Shown: positions 8,229 to 15,684 of the stretch, piece by piece
Numbering within the stretch: the stretch's first letter is position 1
Layout of the letters: every line of letters begins with the position of its first letter
Assembly (NCBI GenBank): GCA_023299945.1
Contig: JALZVZ010000360.1
Location: forward strand, 1-15,684
Origin: Altererythrobacter sp.
Lineage (GTDB): Bacteria > Pseudomonadota > Alphaproteobacteria > Sphingomonadales > Sphingomonadaceae
Reading direction: 5' to 3'
DNA: 15,684 nucleotides
Notes under the pieces: model-generated
The model's input: only the letters and a program-made list of their open reading frames with translations
Database searches by the model: none
What the model was told of the DNA's origin: nothing
Program-made: the position numbers and the translations under genes

Positions 8229-8825
8229 TTAACCCTGCGGAACGGAGAATGTCCCGCGCACACGGCCATTGCTTGGCTTCACAGTAACACCTTCAGGGGT
8301 TTGTGCCTCAGATGGCGCAGAGCCGCCCGATGAGCGTCCATCAATGCTGGAGACACCGGTAGCCAAGTCAATTACCAGTCGCCCGCCAGACAAAGTATCG
8401 CCGCCCCGTTTCAAGCGTACATTGCCCGCCAACGTAATGATCCGCCGGTTGAAGTCGTAAATCGCCACATCGCCAAGCGCGCTTTCATTGCCGCGGGATA
8501 CGGTTACGCCGCCTGTGGCCGTTAAACGCTCAATATCGAGCGAACCTTGGTTGGTGTAATTGATTAGCATGCGTTGCGAATTCACGCGCAAGCCCGCTTG
8601 TGTGACGACGACATTGCCTGACAAAACAACGCGGTTTTGCTTGTCTTGCATCTCAATGCGGCCTGCATCAAATGCCACTGGCGCGCGTGAATTATGTCCC
8701 GCGATTGCCTGCGCATTCGCCTCCATCTGCCATTGCAAGCCCCCCAAAGCTAGCGCGCTAAGCGCAAATGCCGCGACTCCGGCGCGCAGACCTGAGCCAA
8801 TCAAAGAGCGTTTAAATGTTGTCAT
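8229..8825 (-). CDS. lptA: LPS transport periplasmic bridge protein LptA
   Basis: LptA polymerises in the periplasm into the bridge along which lipopolysaccharide passes from LptC to LptD. The protein has 198 residues, with a signal peptide ending near ANAQA (about residue 40). The OstA-like beta-jellyroll domain follows: DAGRIEMQDKQNRVVLSGNV, then QAGLRVNSQRMLINY and DFNRRIITLAGNVRLKRGGD. The C-terminal 40 residues are Ser/Gly/Pro-rich and probably disordered. The start lies 3 nt past the lptC stop, so the two are translated together. The gene converges on the sugar transferase gene with a 35-nt gap that shows no clear terminator. No lptB follows, although lptB is the usual downstream partner in many proteobacteria. 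Confidence 0.88.
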   Translation of the reverse strand: MTTFKRSLIGSGLRAGVAAFALSALALGGLQWQMEANAQAIAGHNSRAPVAFDAGRIEMQDKQNRVVLSGNVVVTQAGLRVNSQRMLINYTNQGSLDIERLTATGGVTVSRGNESALGDVAIYDFNRRIITLAGNVRLKRGGDTLSGGRLVIDLATGVSSIDGRSSGGSAPSEAQTPEGVTVKPSNGRVRGTFSVPQG

Positions 8826-8828
8826 GGC

Positions 8829-9581
8829 TTAAGGTATCCTCAGTTTGCCCGGAACCATCCGCAGGCGCGCATTGCCGTCCAGAATGATAGTGCGTGCTTC
8901 CATATCTACATCAATTGAATTGGCAGAAAAAGTTCCTGAGGGCACAGTGCCGGAAATCCCGCCGGATCCTTTTATGCGTTTTCCGCGCAAATCCACGTTA
9001 AGCCCATTGGTTGCGACTGTCCCCTCGGGAGCTTTACCTGCAGCATTGCCTGTGGCGTTCAGACTGCGGTCGCGCATATTCACTGTCACGCCGCTGGCAG
9101 TGAAAGAATAGCCATCGGCAGCCGTCATCTTGAGCGGACCTATGACAGCGACTGTCTCATCTTCGATTGTGTAAGCGCCTGCACCCGCATTCACGACAGC
9201 TGGACCCTCTGGCAAGGCGATACGCGCAGTCAAATCACTCATGCGTACGACACCTTCTGCGCCGGAGCGTTGCACTGCTTCGCCCGCTGTTAAGGAGAAG
9301 GGCTGGCCCTTATTATCCTTGCCGCGGTACATCGCATTTTCCATCCGCAACCGCTCATCAATCATCGCGACCTTGTTACGGTCGAGCAGGAAGCTGATCT
9401 CGCCGCGCGGCGACAAAGGCGTGATGATCATAATTGCAGCCATGACACCCACGCCAATAGGCAGGGCATGAGCGAGGAGGCGAACCAGACCATCATGAAA
9501 CCCGCCAGGCGCAGCAGCATGCTGACGCTTGCCGCGCAGCGCCTTGGCCTTGATGGTTTCGATCCGCTTTTCAGTCATCAT
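8829..9581 (-). CDS. lptC: LPS export inner-membrane protein LptC
   Basis: LptC is the single-pass inner-membrane protein that takes lipopolysaccharide from the LptBFG transporter and hands it to LptA. This protein has 250 residues: a basic cytoplasmic N-terminus, one membrane helix at about 35-54 (LAHALPIGVGVMAAIMIITP), then a periplasmic beta-rich domain. Repeated strand motifs, such as SLTAGEAVQR, YSFTASGVTVNMRDRSLNATG, TNGLNVDLRGKRIKGSGG and NSIDVDMEARTIILDGNARL, are of the OstA/LptC type. Two ATGs stand in tandem at 9581 and 9578, and neither has a strong ribosome site. The gene starts 23 nt after nrnC and ends 3 nt before lptA. Confidence 0.88.
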   Translation of the reverse strand: MMTEKRIETIKAKALRGKRQHAAAPGGFHDGLVRLLAHALPIGVGVMAAIMIITPLSPRGEISFLLDRNKVAMIDERLRMENAMYRGKDNKGQPFSLTAGEAVQRSGAEGVVRMSDLTARIALPEGPAVVNAGAGAYTIEDETVAVIGPLKMTAADGYSFTASGVTVNMRDRSLNATGNAAGKAPEGTVATNGLNVDLRGKRIKGSGGISGTVPSGTFSANSIDVDMEARTIILDGNARLRMVPGKLRIP

Positions 9582-9604
9582 GTCGCATTCTAGCAGCCGC
9601 GTAC

Positions 9605-10225
9605 TTAGGCGTGGCTGAATATATCGTGTTCGGCCCAGCCCGCCATATCAAGCCGTGCCCGCGTGGGCAGAAAGTCAAAGCAAGCCTGCGCCATTTCTAG
9701 CCGACCTTCACGTTCTAGACGTGGGATCAGCTTGTCGCGCATCGCATGCAGGAACCGCACATCGCTGGCGGCGTAATCCCGCTGAGCAGGGCTCAATTCT
9801 GGACCGCCCCAATCGCTTGATTGCTGCTGCTTGGAAATTTCTGCGCCTAGCAATTCATTGACGAGGTTTTTCAGCCCGTGCCGGTCGGTATAGGTCCGCG
9901 TCAGCTTGCTGGCGATCTTGGTGCAGAACACCGGCGCTGCCATCACGCCGAGATAATATTCAATCGCGGCCAAATCAAAGCGGGCATAATGATAAAGTTT
10001 GATCCGCGCCGGATCGGCCAAAACCGCTTTTAAATTGGGCGCATCATAGGCGCTGCCCGGATTGAACCTGACGAGATGTTCATCCCCGCTGCCATCGCTG
10101 ATCTGCACGAGGCACAATCGGTCGCGGTGGGTGATCAGACCCATGGTTTCTGTGTCGACAGCCAAGGGGCTTGTGCCGGTTAAGACGCCTTCGGGAAGGT
10201 CTTCTTCATGAAAATGTACAGCCAT
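9605..10225 (-). CDS. nrnC: NrnC-type nanoRNase (short RNase D-like exonuclease)
   Basis: This DEDDy 3'-5' exoribonuclease has 206 residues, the exonuclease domain only, with no HRDC domains as in E. coli RNase D. The metal ligands are Asp24 and Glu26 (DTET), Asp84 (HYARFD), and Asp155 with the catalytic Tyr151 (YAASD). The segments FCTKIASKLTRTYTDRHGLK and SKQQQSSDW and the C-terminal GWAEHDIFSHA match my memory of NrnC from Brucella and Bartonella. NrnC replaces oligoribonuclease in Alphaproteobacteria and degrades dinucleotides, including pGpG from cyclic di-GMP breakdown. Many pipelines would label this gene rnd. ATG 10225 gives the expected N-terminus MAVHFHEEDLP. It heads the nrnC-lptC-lptA run and diverges from ung with a gap of 90 nt. 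Confidence 0.9.
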   Translation of the reverse strand: MAVHFHEEDLPEGVLTGTSPLAVDTETMGLITHRDRLCLVQISDGSGDEHLVRFNPGSAYDAPNLKAVLADPARIKLYHYARFDLAAIEYYLGVMAAPVFCTKIASKLTRTYTDRHGLKNLVNELLGAEISKQQQSSDWGGPELSPAQRDYAASDVRFLHAMRDKLIPRLEREGRLEMAQACFDFLPTRARLDMAGWAEHDIFSHA

Positions 10226-10315
10226 ATCGTCGCAGGCTTTAGGGCAGATGGACGCTTAGGGAAAGGGGTTGGAAATGCTTGCCCCAAACCGGCCTTGCGC
10301 GTTACCGCTGAGGCC

Positions 10316-10999
10316 ATGATAAAAGATGCCATACCAGATAGCTGGCGCGCGGCGTTGGAACCGGCTTTGCAAACGGCCGAGGCGCGCAAATTGGGCGCTT
10401 GGCTGCGCGCGGAAGAAGGGCAGGGCAAGCTGATCTATCCCCCGCGCGGGCAAAGGTTGGCGGCGCTTGCGTTGACGCCGCTAGATGATGTGCGCGTCGT
10501 CATCCTTGGCCAAGACCCCTATCACGGCCACGGCCAAGCAAATGGGTTGGCGTTTTCGGTGGCAGACGGATTGAAATTGCCGCCCTCGCTGGTGAATATT
10601 TATAAGGAGCGCGAGGATGATTTGGGCGTCGCTCGCGCAGCCTCCGGCGGTAATCTGGAGCATTGGGCAAAGCAGGGCGTGCTGCTGCTCAACAACACAT
10701 TGACGGTTGAGGCAGGCAAGGCGGGCAGCCATGCGGGCCGCGGTTGGGACGCAATTACTGATGCCTGCGTTGAGGCGGTGGCGGCGGGCGTGGGGCCGTG
10801 TGTTTTTATCCTATGGGGCAGCCATGCGCAAAAGAAGGCCAGCCGCGTTCCGTCGCTGGGTAAGAGTACAGAGCATTTGGTCTTGTCAGGCCCGCACCCC
10901 TCTCCGCTGTCATCTTACAGGGGGTTTTTCGGATCAAAGCCCTTCAGTCAGACCAATGTGTTTCTCGAAAGCCATGGCCTAGAGCCGATAGAGTGGTAA
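10316..10999 (+). CDS. ung: Uracil-DNA glycosylase, family 1
   Basis: Ung removes uracil from DNA as the first step of base-excision repair. The 227-residue length is normal. The water-activating motif GQDPYH has Asp67 in place, followed by GQANGLAFSV. LLLNNTLTVEAGKAGSHAG is the uracil-recognition region, and HPSPLSS (His194 onwards) is the loop that inserts into DNA, followed by FFGSKPFSQTN. ATG 10316 gives the usual start IPDSW...; an in-frame ATG at 10208 would add 36 unlike residues and overlap the start of the divergent nrnC gene, so I reject it. GAGG lies only 2 nt before ATG 10316, a tight spacing. The zinc-finger gene downstream begins 20 nt after the stop and is probably in the same transcript. 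Confidence 0.95.
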   Translation: MIKDAIPDSWRAALEPALQTAEARKLGAWLRAEEGQGKLIYPPRGQRLAALALTPLDDVRVVILGQDPYHGHGQANGLAFSVADGLKLPPSLVNIYKEREDDLGVARAASGGNLEHWAKQGVLLLNNTLTVEAGKAGSHAGRGWDAITDACVEAVAAGVGPCVFILWGSHAQKKASRVPSLGKSTEHLVLSGPHPSPLSSYRGFFGSKPFSQTNVFLESHGLEPIEW

Positions 11000-11019
11000 G
11001 AAAGAGGTATGGGGCTGAT

Positions 11020-11355
11020 ATGACGGACAAAGAAGCCAGAACTGCATTGCTCAATCGGCAGAAAGAGCTGGAGCAAGAGGGGGCGGCCAATATCGCTGCG
11101 CGTGCGGTGGTGGAGCTGCAGCAGGACAGCGTCGGGCGATTGTCGCGCATGGACGCCTTGCAACAGCAGGCGATGGCAATGGCTGCCGATCAGCGGCGCG
11201 AGGCCTATAAAGCGCGCATTGCAGCGGCGCTGAAGCGGTTGGACGAAGGCGAGTGGGGCTTTTGTATGCAATGCGGCGAAGCGATTGCGAGCAAGCGCTT
11301 GATAAATGATCCCAGCGTTCCTGCGTGCATAGGATGCGCGAGCAATCGCGGTTAG
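11020..11355 (+). CDS. Short DksA/TraR family C4 zinc-finger protein
   Basis: This protein of 111 residues has a long helical N-terminal part (about 3-75), probably a coiled coil, and a C-terminal zinc finger with Cys82-x2-Cys85 and Cys103-x2-Cys106 (CMQC and CIGC). This is the layout of DksA/TraR proteins, which enter the RNA polymerase secondary channel, but it is shorter than DksA (about 150). The segment DSVGRLSRMDALQQQAM (36-52) is typical of a short subfamily whose function is poorly known. The acidic DxxDxA tip of true DksA is not evident, so a role in the stringent response is unproven. I chose ATG 11020; AGAGG lies 12 nt before it. An in-frame GTG at 10993 overlaps the ung stop and is less likely. 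It converges on the lipoprotein gene with a 13-nt gap. Confidence 0.87.
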   Translation: MTDKEARTALLNRQKELEQEGAANIAARAVVELQQDSVGRLSRMDALQQQAMAMAADQRREAYKARIAAALKRLDEGEWGFCMQCGEAIASKRLINDPSVPACIGCASNRG

Positions 11356-11368
11356 GTCTAGGCCCGCA

Positions 11369-12124
11369 TTAGCGCGGCGGTAATTTCCGCAATTCCAGCA
11401 CGTCTTCTCCAGGCCTTGGCTGAGTATCATTGCCTAGCAAGCCGTTGCCGCCGGTGAATTTTAGCATATTGTCTTCCATGCGCCCGGTCATGCCGGTGAA
11501 GTCTGCCACACCCAGATCATTGCGTTCAAATTTGATGCGTGCGGTGCTGCCTGGTGTCCAGCCCAAAGCGGACAAATCATAGCTATCTGAGCGTATTTTG
11601 TAGATGCCCTCGCGCAATGTCAGCGACACAGGCTCTGCACATTTGACAGGGTCCGGCGACCAGCCTTCCGCCGGCACTTGCGCGCTGATTTTTGTCCCAT
11701 CCGCGCAGACTACATTGGCGCTGGCATAGGGGAATGGCTTGTCATTGCTGGCCCAGAGGATCTGAACCAGCGGAGCAGCGGGCTTCGTCTCAAGATCGGA
11801 CCAAATGAAACGCGCAGGCACAGGCTTGGGGTCGGAGGTAAGAGTAATCGTCTCGCCTTGCTGCTGCCAGGTGCCTTTCGCTCGCATGTCGAGCGCGCCA
11901 ACCGATAGGCGCCATTGGAAACTGCCGTCTTCTGCCAGACGCATGCCCATAGCGGTTTCAAATGAATTGCCGCTGTAATCGCCGACGAAACTGGATCGAT
12001 CTGTGGCTGAGGCGGCATCTGGTAAATCCGCAGCCGCGTTGCCTCGCGGAGGCGCGGAGCTAGTCGCGCAACTGCTTAGCAGCAGCGCGCCAAAGCAGGC
12101 GGACAATTTTAGTGTGTTGGACAT
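11369..12124 (-). CDS. Lipoprotein of unknown function
   Basis: I do not recognise the family. The 251-residue product begins MSNTLKLSACFGALLLSSCA, a classic lipoprotein signal with Cys19 as the lipidated residue, and then a Ser/Ala/Pro linker (about 20-45). The segment FVGDYSGNSFETAMGMRLAE followed by DGSFQWRLSVGALDMRAKGT resembles the small beta-sheet modules in which a substrate is shown as an input-response strand pair, but I cannot name it. A second beta-rich part follows (about 130-240) with EGIYKIRSDSYDLSALGW and IKFERNDLGVADFTGMTGRM. I chose ATG 12124, with AGG 9 nt upstream; the in-frame ATG at 12160 would put 12 extra residues before the signal peptide. It starts 48 nt after gltD on the same strand and could be read through from it. 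Confidence 0.78.
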   Translation of the reverse strand: MSNTLKLSACFGALLLSSCATSSAPPRGNAAADLPDAASATDRSSFVGDYSGNSFETAMGMRLAEDGSFQWRLSVGALDMRAKGTWQQQGETITLTSDPKPVPARFIWSDLETKPAAPLVQILWASNDKPFPYASANVVCADGTKISAQVPAEGWSPDPVKCAEPVSLTLREGIYKIRSDSYDLSALGWTPGSTARIKFERNDLGVADFTGMTGRMEDNMLKFTGGNGLLGNDTQPRPGEDVLELRKLPPR

Positions 12125-12172
12125 GCGGCTCAGCCTAATGAATAGGCACAAGGCTGCCAAGGCAGAGGTAGA

Positions 12173-13621
12173 CTAACGCGGCAATTCCGACACGCCCATC
12201 AGCGCCTCGTCAACGCTGCGTGCGCATTGGCGCCCCTCGCGGATAGCCCAAACGACCAAAGATTGACCGCGCCGCATATCGCCGCAGGCAAACACATTGT
12301 CAGCCGTTGTGGCGTAATCTTGCTCATTGGCAGCGACATTGCCGCGGCCGGTTAGCTCGACACCGGATTGGTCGATCATGCCAGCCTTAATTGGGCCAAC
12401 GAAGCCCATGGCAAGGAAGATCAAATCGGCTTCGATTGTAAACTCGCTGCCCTCAACCTCATGCATTTGGTGGCCGTTTTCACCGGCACGCCATTCGACG
12501 CGCACGCATTCAAGGCCGGTCACATTTTCACCGTCGCCCACAACCCGCTTGGTCAGAACAGCCCAATCACGGTCTGCACCTTCTTCATGGCTGGAGGATG
12601 TGCGCAATTTCAGCGGCCAGTTCGGCCAGGTCATGGCTTTGTCTTCCTTTTCAGGAGGCTTGGGCATGATTTCCAATTGCGTGACGCTTTTCGCGCCTTG
12701 ACGGTTGGATGTGCCAACACAGTCACTGCCGGTATCGCCGCCGCCGATGACTACGACGTTCTTCCCGGTTGCGGTTAGCGAACCGCGCGGCGCTGCGCGC
12801 ACTTCATCATCGCCGGCATTGCGCTTGTTCTGCTGGGTTAGGAATTCCATGGCCGAACGCACGCCGTTCAGCTCAGCGCCCGGAATAGCCAGCCCGCGCG
12901 CATCTTCTGATCCGCCTGCGAGCACCACTGCATCAAAGTTCTCTTCCAAGCTTTTGAAGGAGACATCGACGCCCACTTCCTTGCTGGTTTTGAAAGTCAC
13001 ACCTTCGGCTTCCATTTGGACAGCACGGCGGTTGATCAGCTGCTTTTCCATTTTGAAGTCAGGAATGCCGTAACGCAGCAATCCGCCGATCCGGTCGTTC
13101 TTTTCAAACACCGTGACGGTGTGGCCAGCGCGCGCCAATTGTTGGGCGCAGGCAAGACCGGCCGGGCCGGAGCCGACGACAGCAACTGATTTGCCGGTTT
13201 TGGTGGTGGGCACTTGCGGCGTGACCCATCCCTCGTCCCATCCGCGATCAATAATCGCGCATTCGATGGACTTAATCGTTACTGGCTGGTCGACGATGTT
13301 CAGCGTGCAGCTTGCCTCGCATGGAGCAGGGCAAATGCGGCCAGTAAATTCTGGGAAATTATTGGTGGAATGCAAAACATCCAACGCGTTTTGCCAATCA
13401 CCCTCGTAAACCAGATTGTTCCAGTCGGGGATGATATTGTTCACCGGACAACCGTTGTGACAATATGGGATGCCGCAATCCATGCATCGGCTGGCTTGGC
13501 CTTTCAGCGTTGCATCATCGGGTTGCACCACAAATTCGCGGTAATTCTCAAGCCGGTCTTTCGGGTCGAGATAATCGCGCTCGCGGCGGTCCAGTTCGAG
13601 AAAGCCTGTGTCCTTGCCCAT
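12173..13621 (-). CDS. gltD: Glutamate synthase (NADPH) small subunit
   Basis: GltD feeds electrons from NADPH through FAD and iron-sulfur clusters to GltB, which makes two glutamates from glutamine and 2-oxoglutarate. The 482-residue length is typical. The N-terminal cluster domain has Cys46, Cys49, Cys54 and Cys58 ([14 protein letters not shown]) and Cys97, Cys101 and Cys105. The FAD-binding motif [20 protein letters not shown] is at about 146-165, and the NADPH-binding motif [15 protein letters not shown] at 289-303. [19 protein letters not shown] near the C-terminus is the second FAD contact. The GGAG ribosome site overlaps the gltB stop (GGAGTAAAAGAC then ATG), with 5 nt between the genes, so translation is probably coupled. 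Confidence 0.97.
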   Translation of the reverse strand: MGKDTGFLELDRRERDYLDPKDRLENYREFVVQPDDATLKGQASRCMDCGIPYCHNGCPVNNIIPDWNNLVYEGDWQNALDVLHSTNNFPEFTGRICPAPCEASCTLNIVDQPVTIKSIECAIIDRGWDEGWVTPQVPTTKTGKSVAVVGSGPAGLACAQQLARAGHTVTVFEKNDRIGGLLRYGIPDFKMEKQLINRRAVQMEAEGVTFKTSKEVGVDVSFKSLEENFDAVVLAGGSEDARGLAIPGAELNGVRSAMEFLTQQNKRNAGDDEVRAAPRGSLTATGKNVVVIGGGDTGSDCVGTSNRQGAKSVTQLEIMPKPPEKEDKAMTWPNWPLKLRTSSSHEEGADRDWAVLTKRVVGDGENVTGLECVRVEWRAGENGHQMHEVEGSEFTIEADLIFLAMGFVGPIKAGMIDQSGVELTGRGNVAANEQDYATTADNVFACGDMRRGQSLVVWAIREGRQCARSVDEALMGVSELPR

Positions 13622-13626
13622 GTCTT

Positions 13627-15684
13627 TTACTCCGCTGCCACACTTGCCGCCTCGAGGCGTTCGGCCTCAAGTTGCTTGAGCGCTCGCTCATAATCGCGCG
13701 GCATAATCTTGATGAATTTCGTCAAAGCTGCGTCCCAATTGGCGAGCAATTCGCCAGCCTTCTTGCTGCCCGTATGGAGCTGATGCCGTTCGATCAGAAT
13801 TTTCAGCCGTTCTGCATCATGGCGCAGCATATCGCCCATGCCAAAATCATTCACATTGCTTGGGCGCTGGCTTGGCCGGCCGGTGCCCTCTTCGGCATCC
13901 GGCTCTGATGAAATACTCCGCAAATCGATTTGCGCAGGGTTCACCAGTTTTTCAAACTCGCCATCCTCGTCGTATACATAGGCGATGCCGCCGCTCATTC
14001 CGGCTGCAAAGTTGCGGCCCGTTTTGCCAAGAACCACGACCACTCCGCCGGTCATATATTCGCAGGTGTGATCGCCCGTGCCTTCGACAACGGCAATCGC
14101 GCCGGAATTGCGAACCGCAAAACGTTCGCCGCCAACACCGCCAAAATAGGCCTCGCCCGCGATCGCACCATACAGCACTGTGTTGCCAATGATGATGTTT
14201 TGCGATGGATCACGGTCTACGTTGGCAGGTTGTTTTATGATGATCCGCCCGCCCGACATGCCTTTGCCGACATAATCATTGGCATCGCCCGTCAAATCGA
14301 GGGTAACACCGTGCGCCAGCCAAGCGCCAAAGCTTTGGCCAGCCACGCCGGTTAAATTGATGCGGATGGTTTCTGGCGGGAGGCCTGCATGGCCGTATTT
14401 CTCGGCAATGCGGCCCGACAGCATCGCGCCAACGGTGCGGTTCACATTGCGAATTTTGCGGTCAAGTTGGACGGCTTCGCCCTTTTCAAGCGCAGGCGCG
14501 CAGGCGGCAAGCAGCTCATTATCAAGCGCGCCATCAAGGCCGTGGTCCTGCGTTTCGGTGTGGAAGAGCTGTGCGCCCTCATCAATGTCCACTTCATGCA
14601 GAAGGCGGCTCAGATCAACGCCGTCTGCTTTCCAATGGCGGTGAACGCGGCGCATATCGAGCCGGTCAACGCGGCCAACCATTTCTTCCAAGGTGCGGAA
14701 GCCCATTTCGGCCATGATCGCGCGGAGTTCCTCGGCAACGAAGAAGAAGTAATTGATCACATGTTCAGGCTGTCCGGTGAAGCGCTTACGCAATTCAGGA
14801 TCCTGGGTGGCAACGCCAACGGGGCATGTGTTGAGATGACACTTGCGCATCATGATGCAGCCTGCCGCAATAAGCGGGGCCGTGGCAAAGCCGAACTCAT
14901 CCGCGCCCAGCAATGCGCCAACGGCGACGTCGCGACCTGTCCGAAGGCCGCCATCAACCTGCACGGAGATCCGGCTGCGCAAATCATTGAGCAGCAATGT
15001 TTGCTGCGTTTCTGCAAGACCGATTTCCCAAGGTGAGCCCGCATGCGTCAGCGAGGTGAGCGGGGATGCACCCGTTCCACCTTCATAGCCAGATATAGTC
15101 ACGTGATCTGCGCGCGCTTTGGATACGCCGGCTGCAACCGTGCCGACGCCAACCTCAGACACAAGCTTCACTGAAATGCGCGATTTTGGCTGCACATTTT
15201 TAAGATCATGGATCAGCTGTGCCAGATCCTCAATCGAGTAAATATCATGGTGCGGCGGCGGCGAGATGAGGCCGACACCTGGCGTGGAATAGCGCACAGC
15301 GCCGATCCGTTTGTCGACCTTATGACCGGGCAATTGCCCGCCTTCGCCAGGCTTTGCGCCTTGGGCCATTTTGATCTGGATATCATCAGAATTGACGAGA
15401 TATTCTGTGGTCACGCCAAAGCGTCCCGATGCCACCTGCTTGATCCGGCTGCGCATGGAATCGCCATTGTCCATCGGGGTGAAGCGGAACGGCTCCTCGC
15501 CGCCTTCACCCGTATTAGAGCGTCCGCCCATGCGGTTCATGGCAATCGCCATGGTTGAGTGGGCCTCGTGGCTAATCGAGCCAAGGCTCATCGCGCCGGT
15601 GCTAAACCGTTTGACGATTTCGACCGCTGGTTCAACCTCGTCAATGTCGATCGCAGTGTCAGCGTTTTTGAATTCCAGCAGGCC
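13627..15684 (-). CDS. gltB: Glutamate synthase large subunit, 5' end outside window
   Basis: The C-terminal 685 residues of the large subunit (full length about 1,500) are present; the frame is open to the window edge. Seen here are the FMN synthase domain, with [30 protein letters not shown] and [11 protein letters not shown], and the 3Fe-4S cysteines in [16 protein letters not shown] (codon of the first at 14857-14859). The GXGXG beta-helix domain that closes the protein follows ([14 protein letters not shown] and repeated Gly-rich turns). The N-terminal glutaminase domain and the promoter lie beyond the right edge. In the usual reaction, ammonia made in the glutaminase domain travels through a tunnel to the FMN site. 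The gene ends 5 nt before gltD and is on the same strand. Confidence 0.97.
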   Translation of the reverse strand, partial: GLLEFKNADTAIDIDEVEPAVEIVKRFSTGAMSLGSISHEAHSTMAIAMNRMGGRSNTGEGGEEPFRFTPMDNGDSMRSRIKQVASGRFGVTTEYLVNSDDIQIKMAQGAKPGEGGQLPGHKVDKRIGAVRYSTPGVGLISPPPHHDIYSIEDLAQLIHDLKNVQPKSRISVKLVSEVGVGTVAAGVSKARADHVTISGYEGGTGASPLTSLTHAGSPWEIGLAETQQTLLLNDLRSRISVQVDGGLRTGRDVAVGALLGADEFGFATAPLIAAGCIMMRKCHLNTCPVGVATQDPELRKRFTGQPEHVINYFFFVAEELRAIMAEMGFRTLEEMVGRVDRLDMRRVHRHWKADGVDLSRLLHEVDIDEGAQLFHTETQDHGLDGALDNELLAACAPALEKGEAVQLDRKIRNVNRTVGAMLSGRIAEKYGHAGLPPETIRINLTGVAGQSFGAWLAHGVTLDLTGDANDYVGKGMSGGRIIIKQPANVDRDPSQNIIIGNTVLYGAIAGEAYFGGVGGERFAVRNSGAIAVVEGTGDHTCEYMTGGVVVVLGKTGRNFAAGMSGGIAYVYDEDGEFEKLVNPAQIDLRSISSEPDAEEGTGRPSQRPSNVNDFGMGDMLRHDAERLKILIERHQLHTGSKKAGELLANWDAALTKFIKIMPRDYERALKQLEAERLEAASVAAE

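Noticed and set aside
10261..10300. GGGGTTGG and CCCCAAACC in the nrnC-ung interval
   Set aside because: The pair is a complement read in the same direction, not an inverted repeat, so it cannot fold into a hairpin or act as a symmetric operator.
10208..10315. N-terminal extension of ung from an in-frame ATG at 10208
   Set aside because: It would overlap the start of the divergent nrnC gene and add 36 residues unlike the family; ATG 10316 gives the normal length.
12154..12165. Palindrome CTGCC-AA-GGCAG between gltD and the lipoprotein gene
   Set aside because: A 2-nt loop is too tight for a hairpin, and there is no T-run, so it is not a terminator. Five-base palindromes are common by chance.
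1..15684. Search for a defence island, toxin-antitoxin pair, prophage, insertion sequence, CRISPR array, retron or biosynthetic cluster
   Set aside because: No transposase, integrase, reverse transcriptase, nuclease-ATPase pair, repeat array or carrier-protein gene is seen. Nearly every gene has a housekeeping or envelope assignment.

Overview
The window reads as ordinary chromosomal DNA of an alphaproteobacterium, most likely order Sphingomonadales (Erythrobacteraceae or a close relative). This rests on the gene order DUF3576-leuS-lptE-holA, on an NrnC-type short RNase D directly upstream of lptC-lptA, and on the style of the proteins and codons. The assignment is from recognition, not from a search. 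Coding density is high. I see no tRNA, rRNA, insertion sequence, phage gene, CRISPR array, toxin-antitoxin pair or defence genes.

Left part (1-2053). A left-truncated acetoacetyl-CoA reductase (phaB) is on the minus strand. Upstream of it, on the same strand, is an unrecognised 278-residue exported protein with an outer-membrane-like C-terminus. A 459-nt stretch without a convincing gene follows.

Centre (2054-8193, plus strand). A DUF3576 lipoprotein, leuS, lptE and holA form one tight run; leuS/lptE and lptE/holA overlap by 4 nt each. After a 102-nt gap with a direct repeat and a possible -10 box comes a polyprenyl-phosphate sugar-1-phosphate transferase, the membrane enzyme that starts an exopolysaccharide or O-antigen repeat unit.

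Right centre (8229-11355). On the minus strand nrnC-lptC-lptA form an apparent operon that converges on the sugar transferase gene. Divergent from nrnC are uracil-DNA glycosylase (ung) and a short DksA/TraR-type zinc-finger protein.

Right part (11369-15684, minus strand). The NADPH glutamate synthase genes gltB (5' end outside the window) and gltD are translationally linked and are followed by a lipoprotein of unknown function.

Taken together, the centre is rich in envelope-building functions (LptE, LptC, LptA and a glycan initiator) among translation, replication, repair and nitrogen-assimilation genes. I found no undescribed multi-gene system. The points most worth a second look are the unknown exported protein at 758-1594, the absence of lptB beside lptA, the repeats before the sugar transferase, and the gene-poor stretch at 1595-2053.
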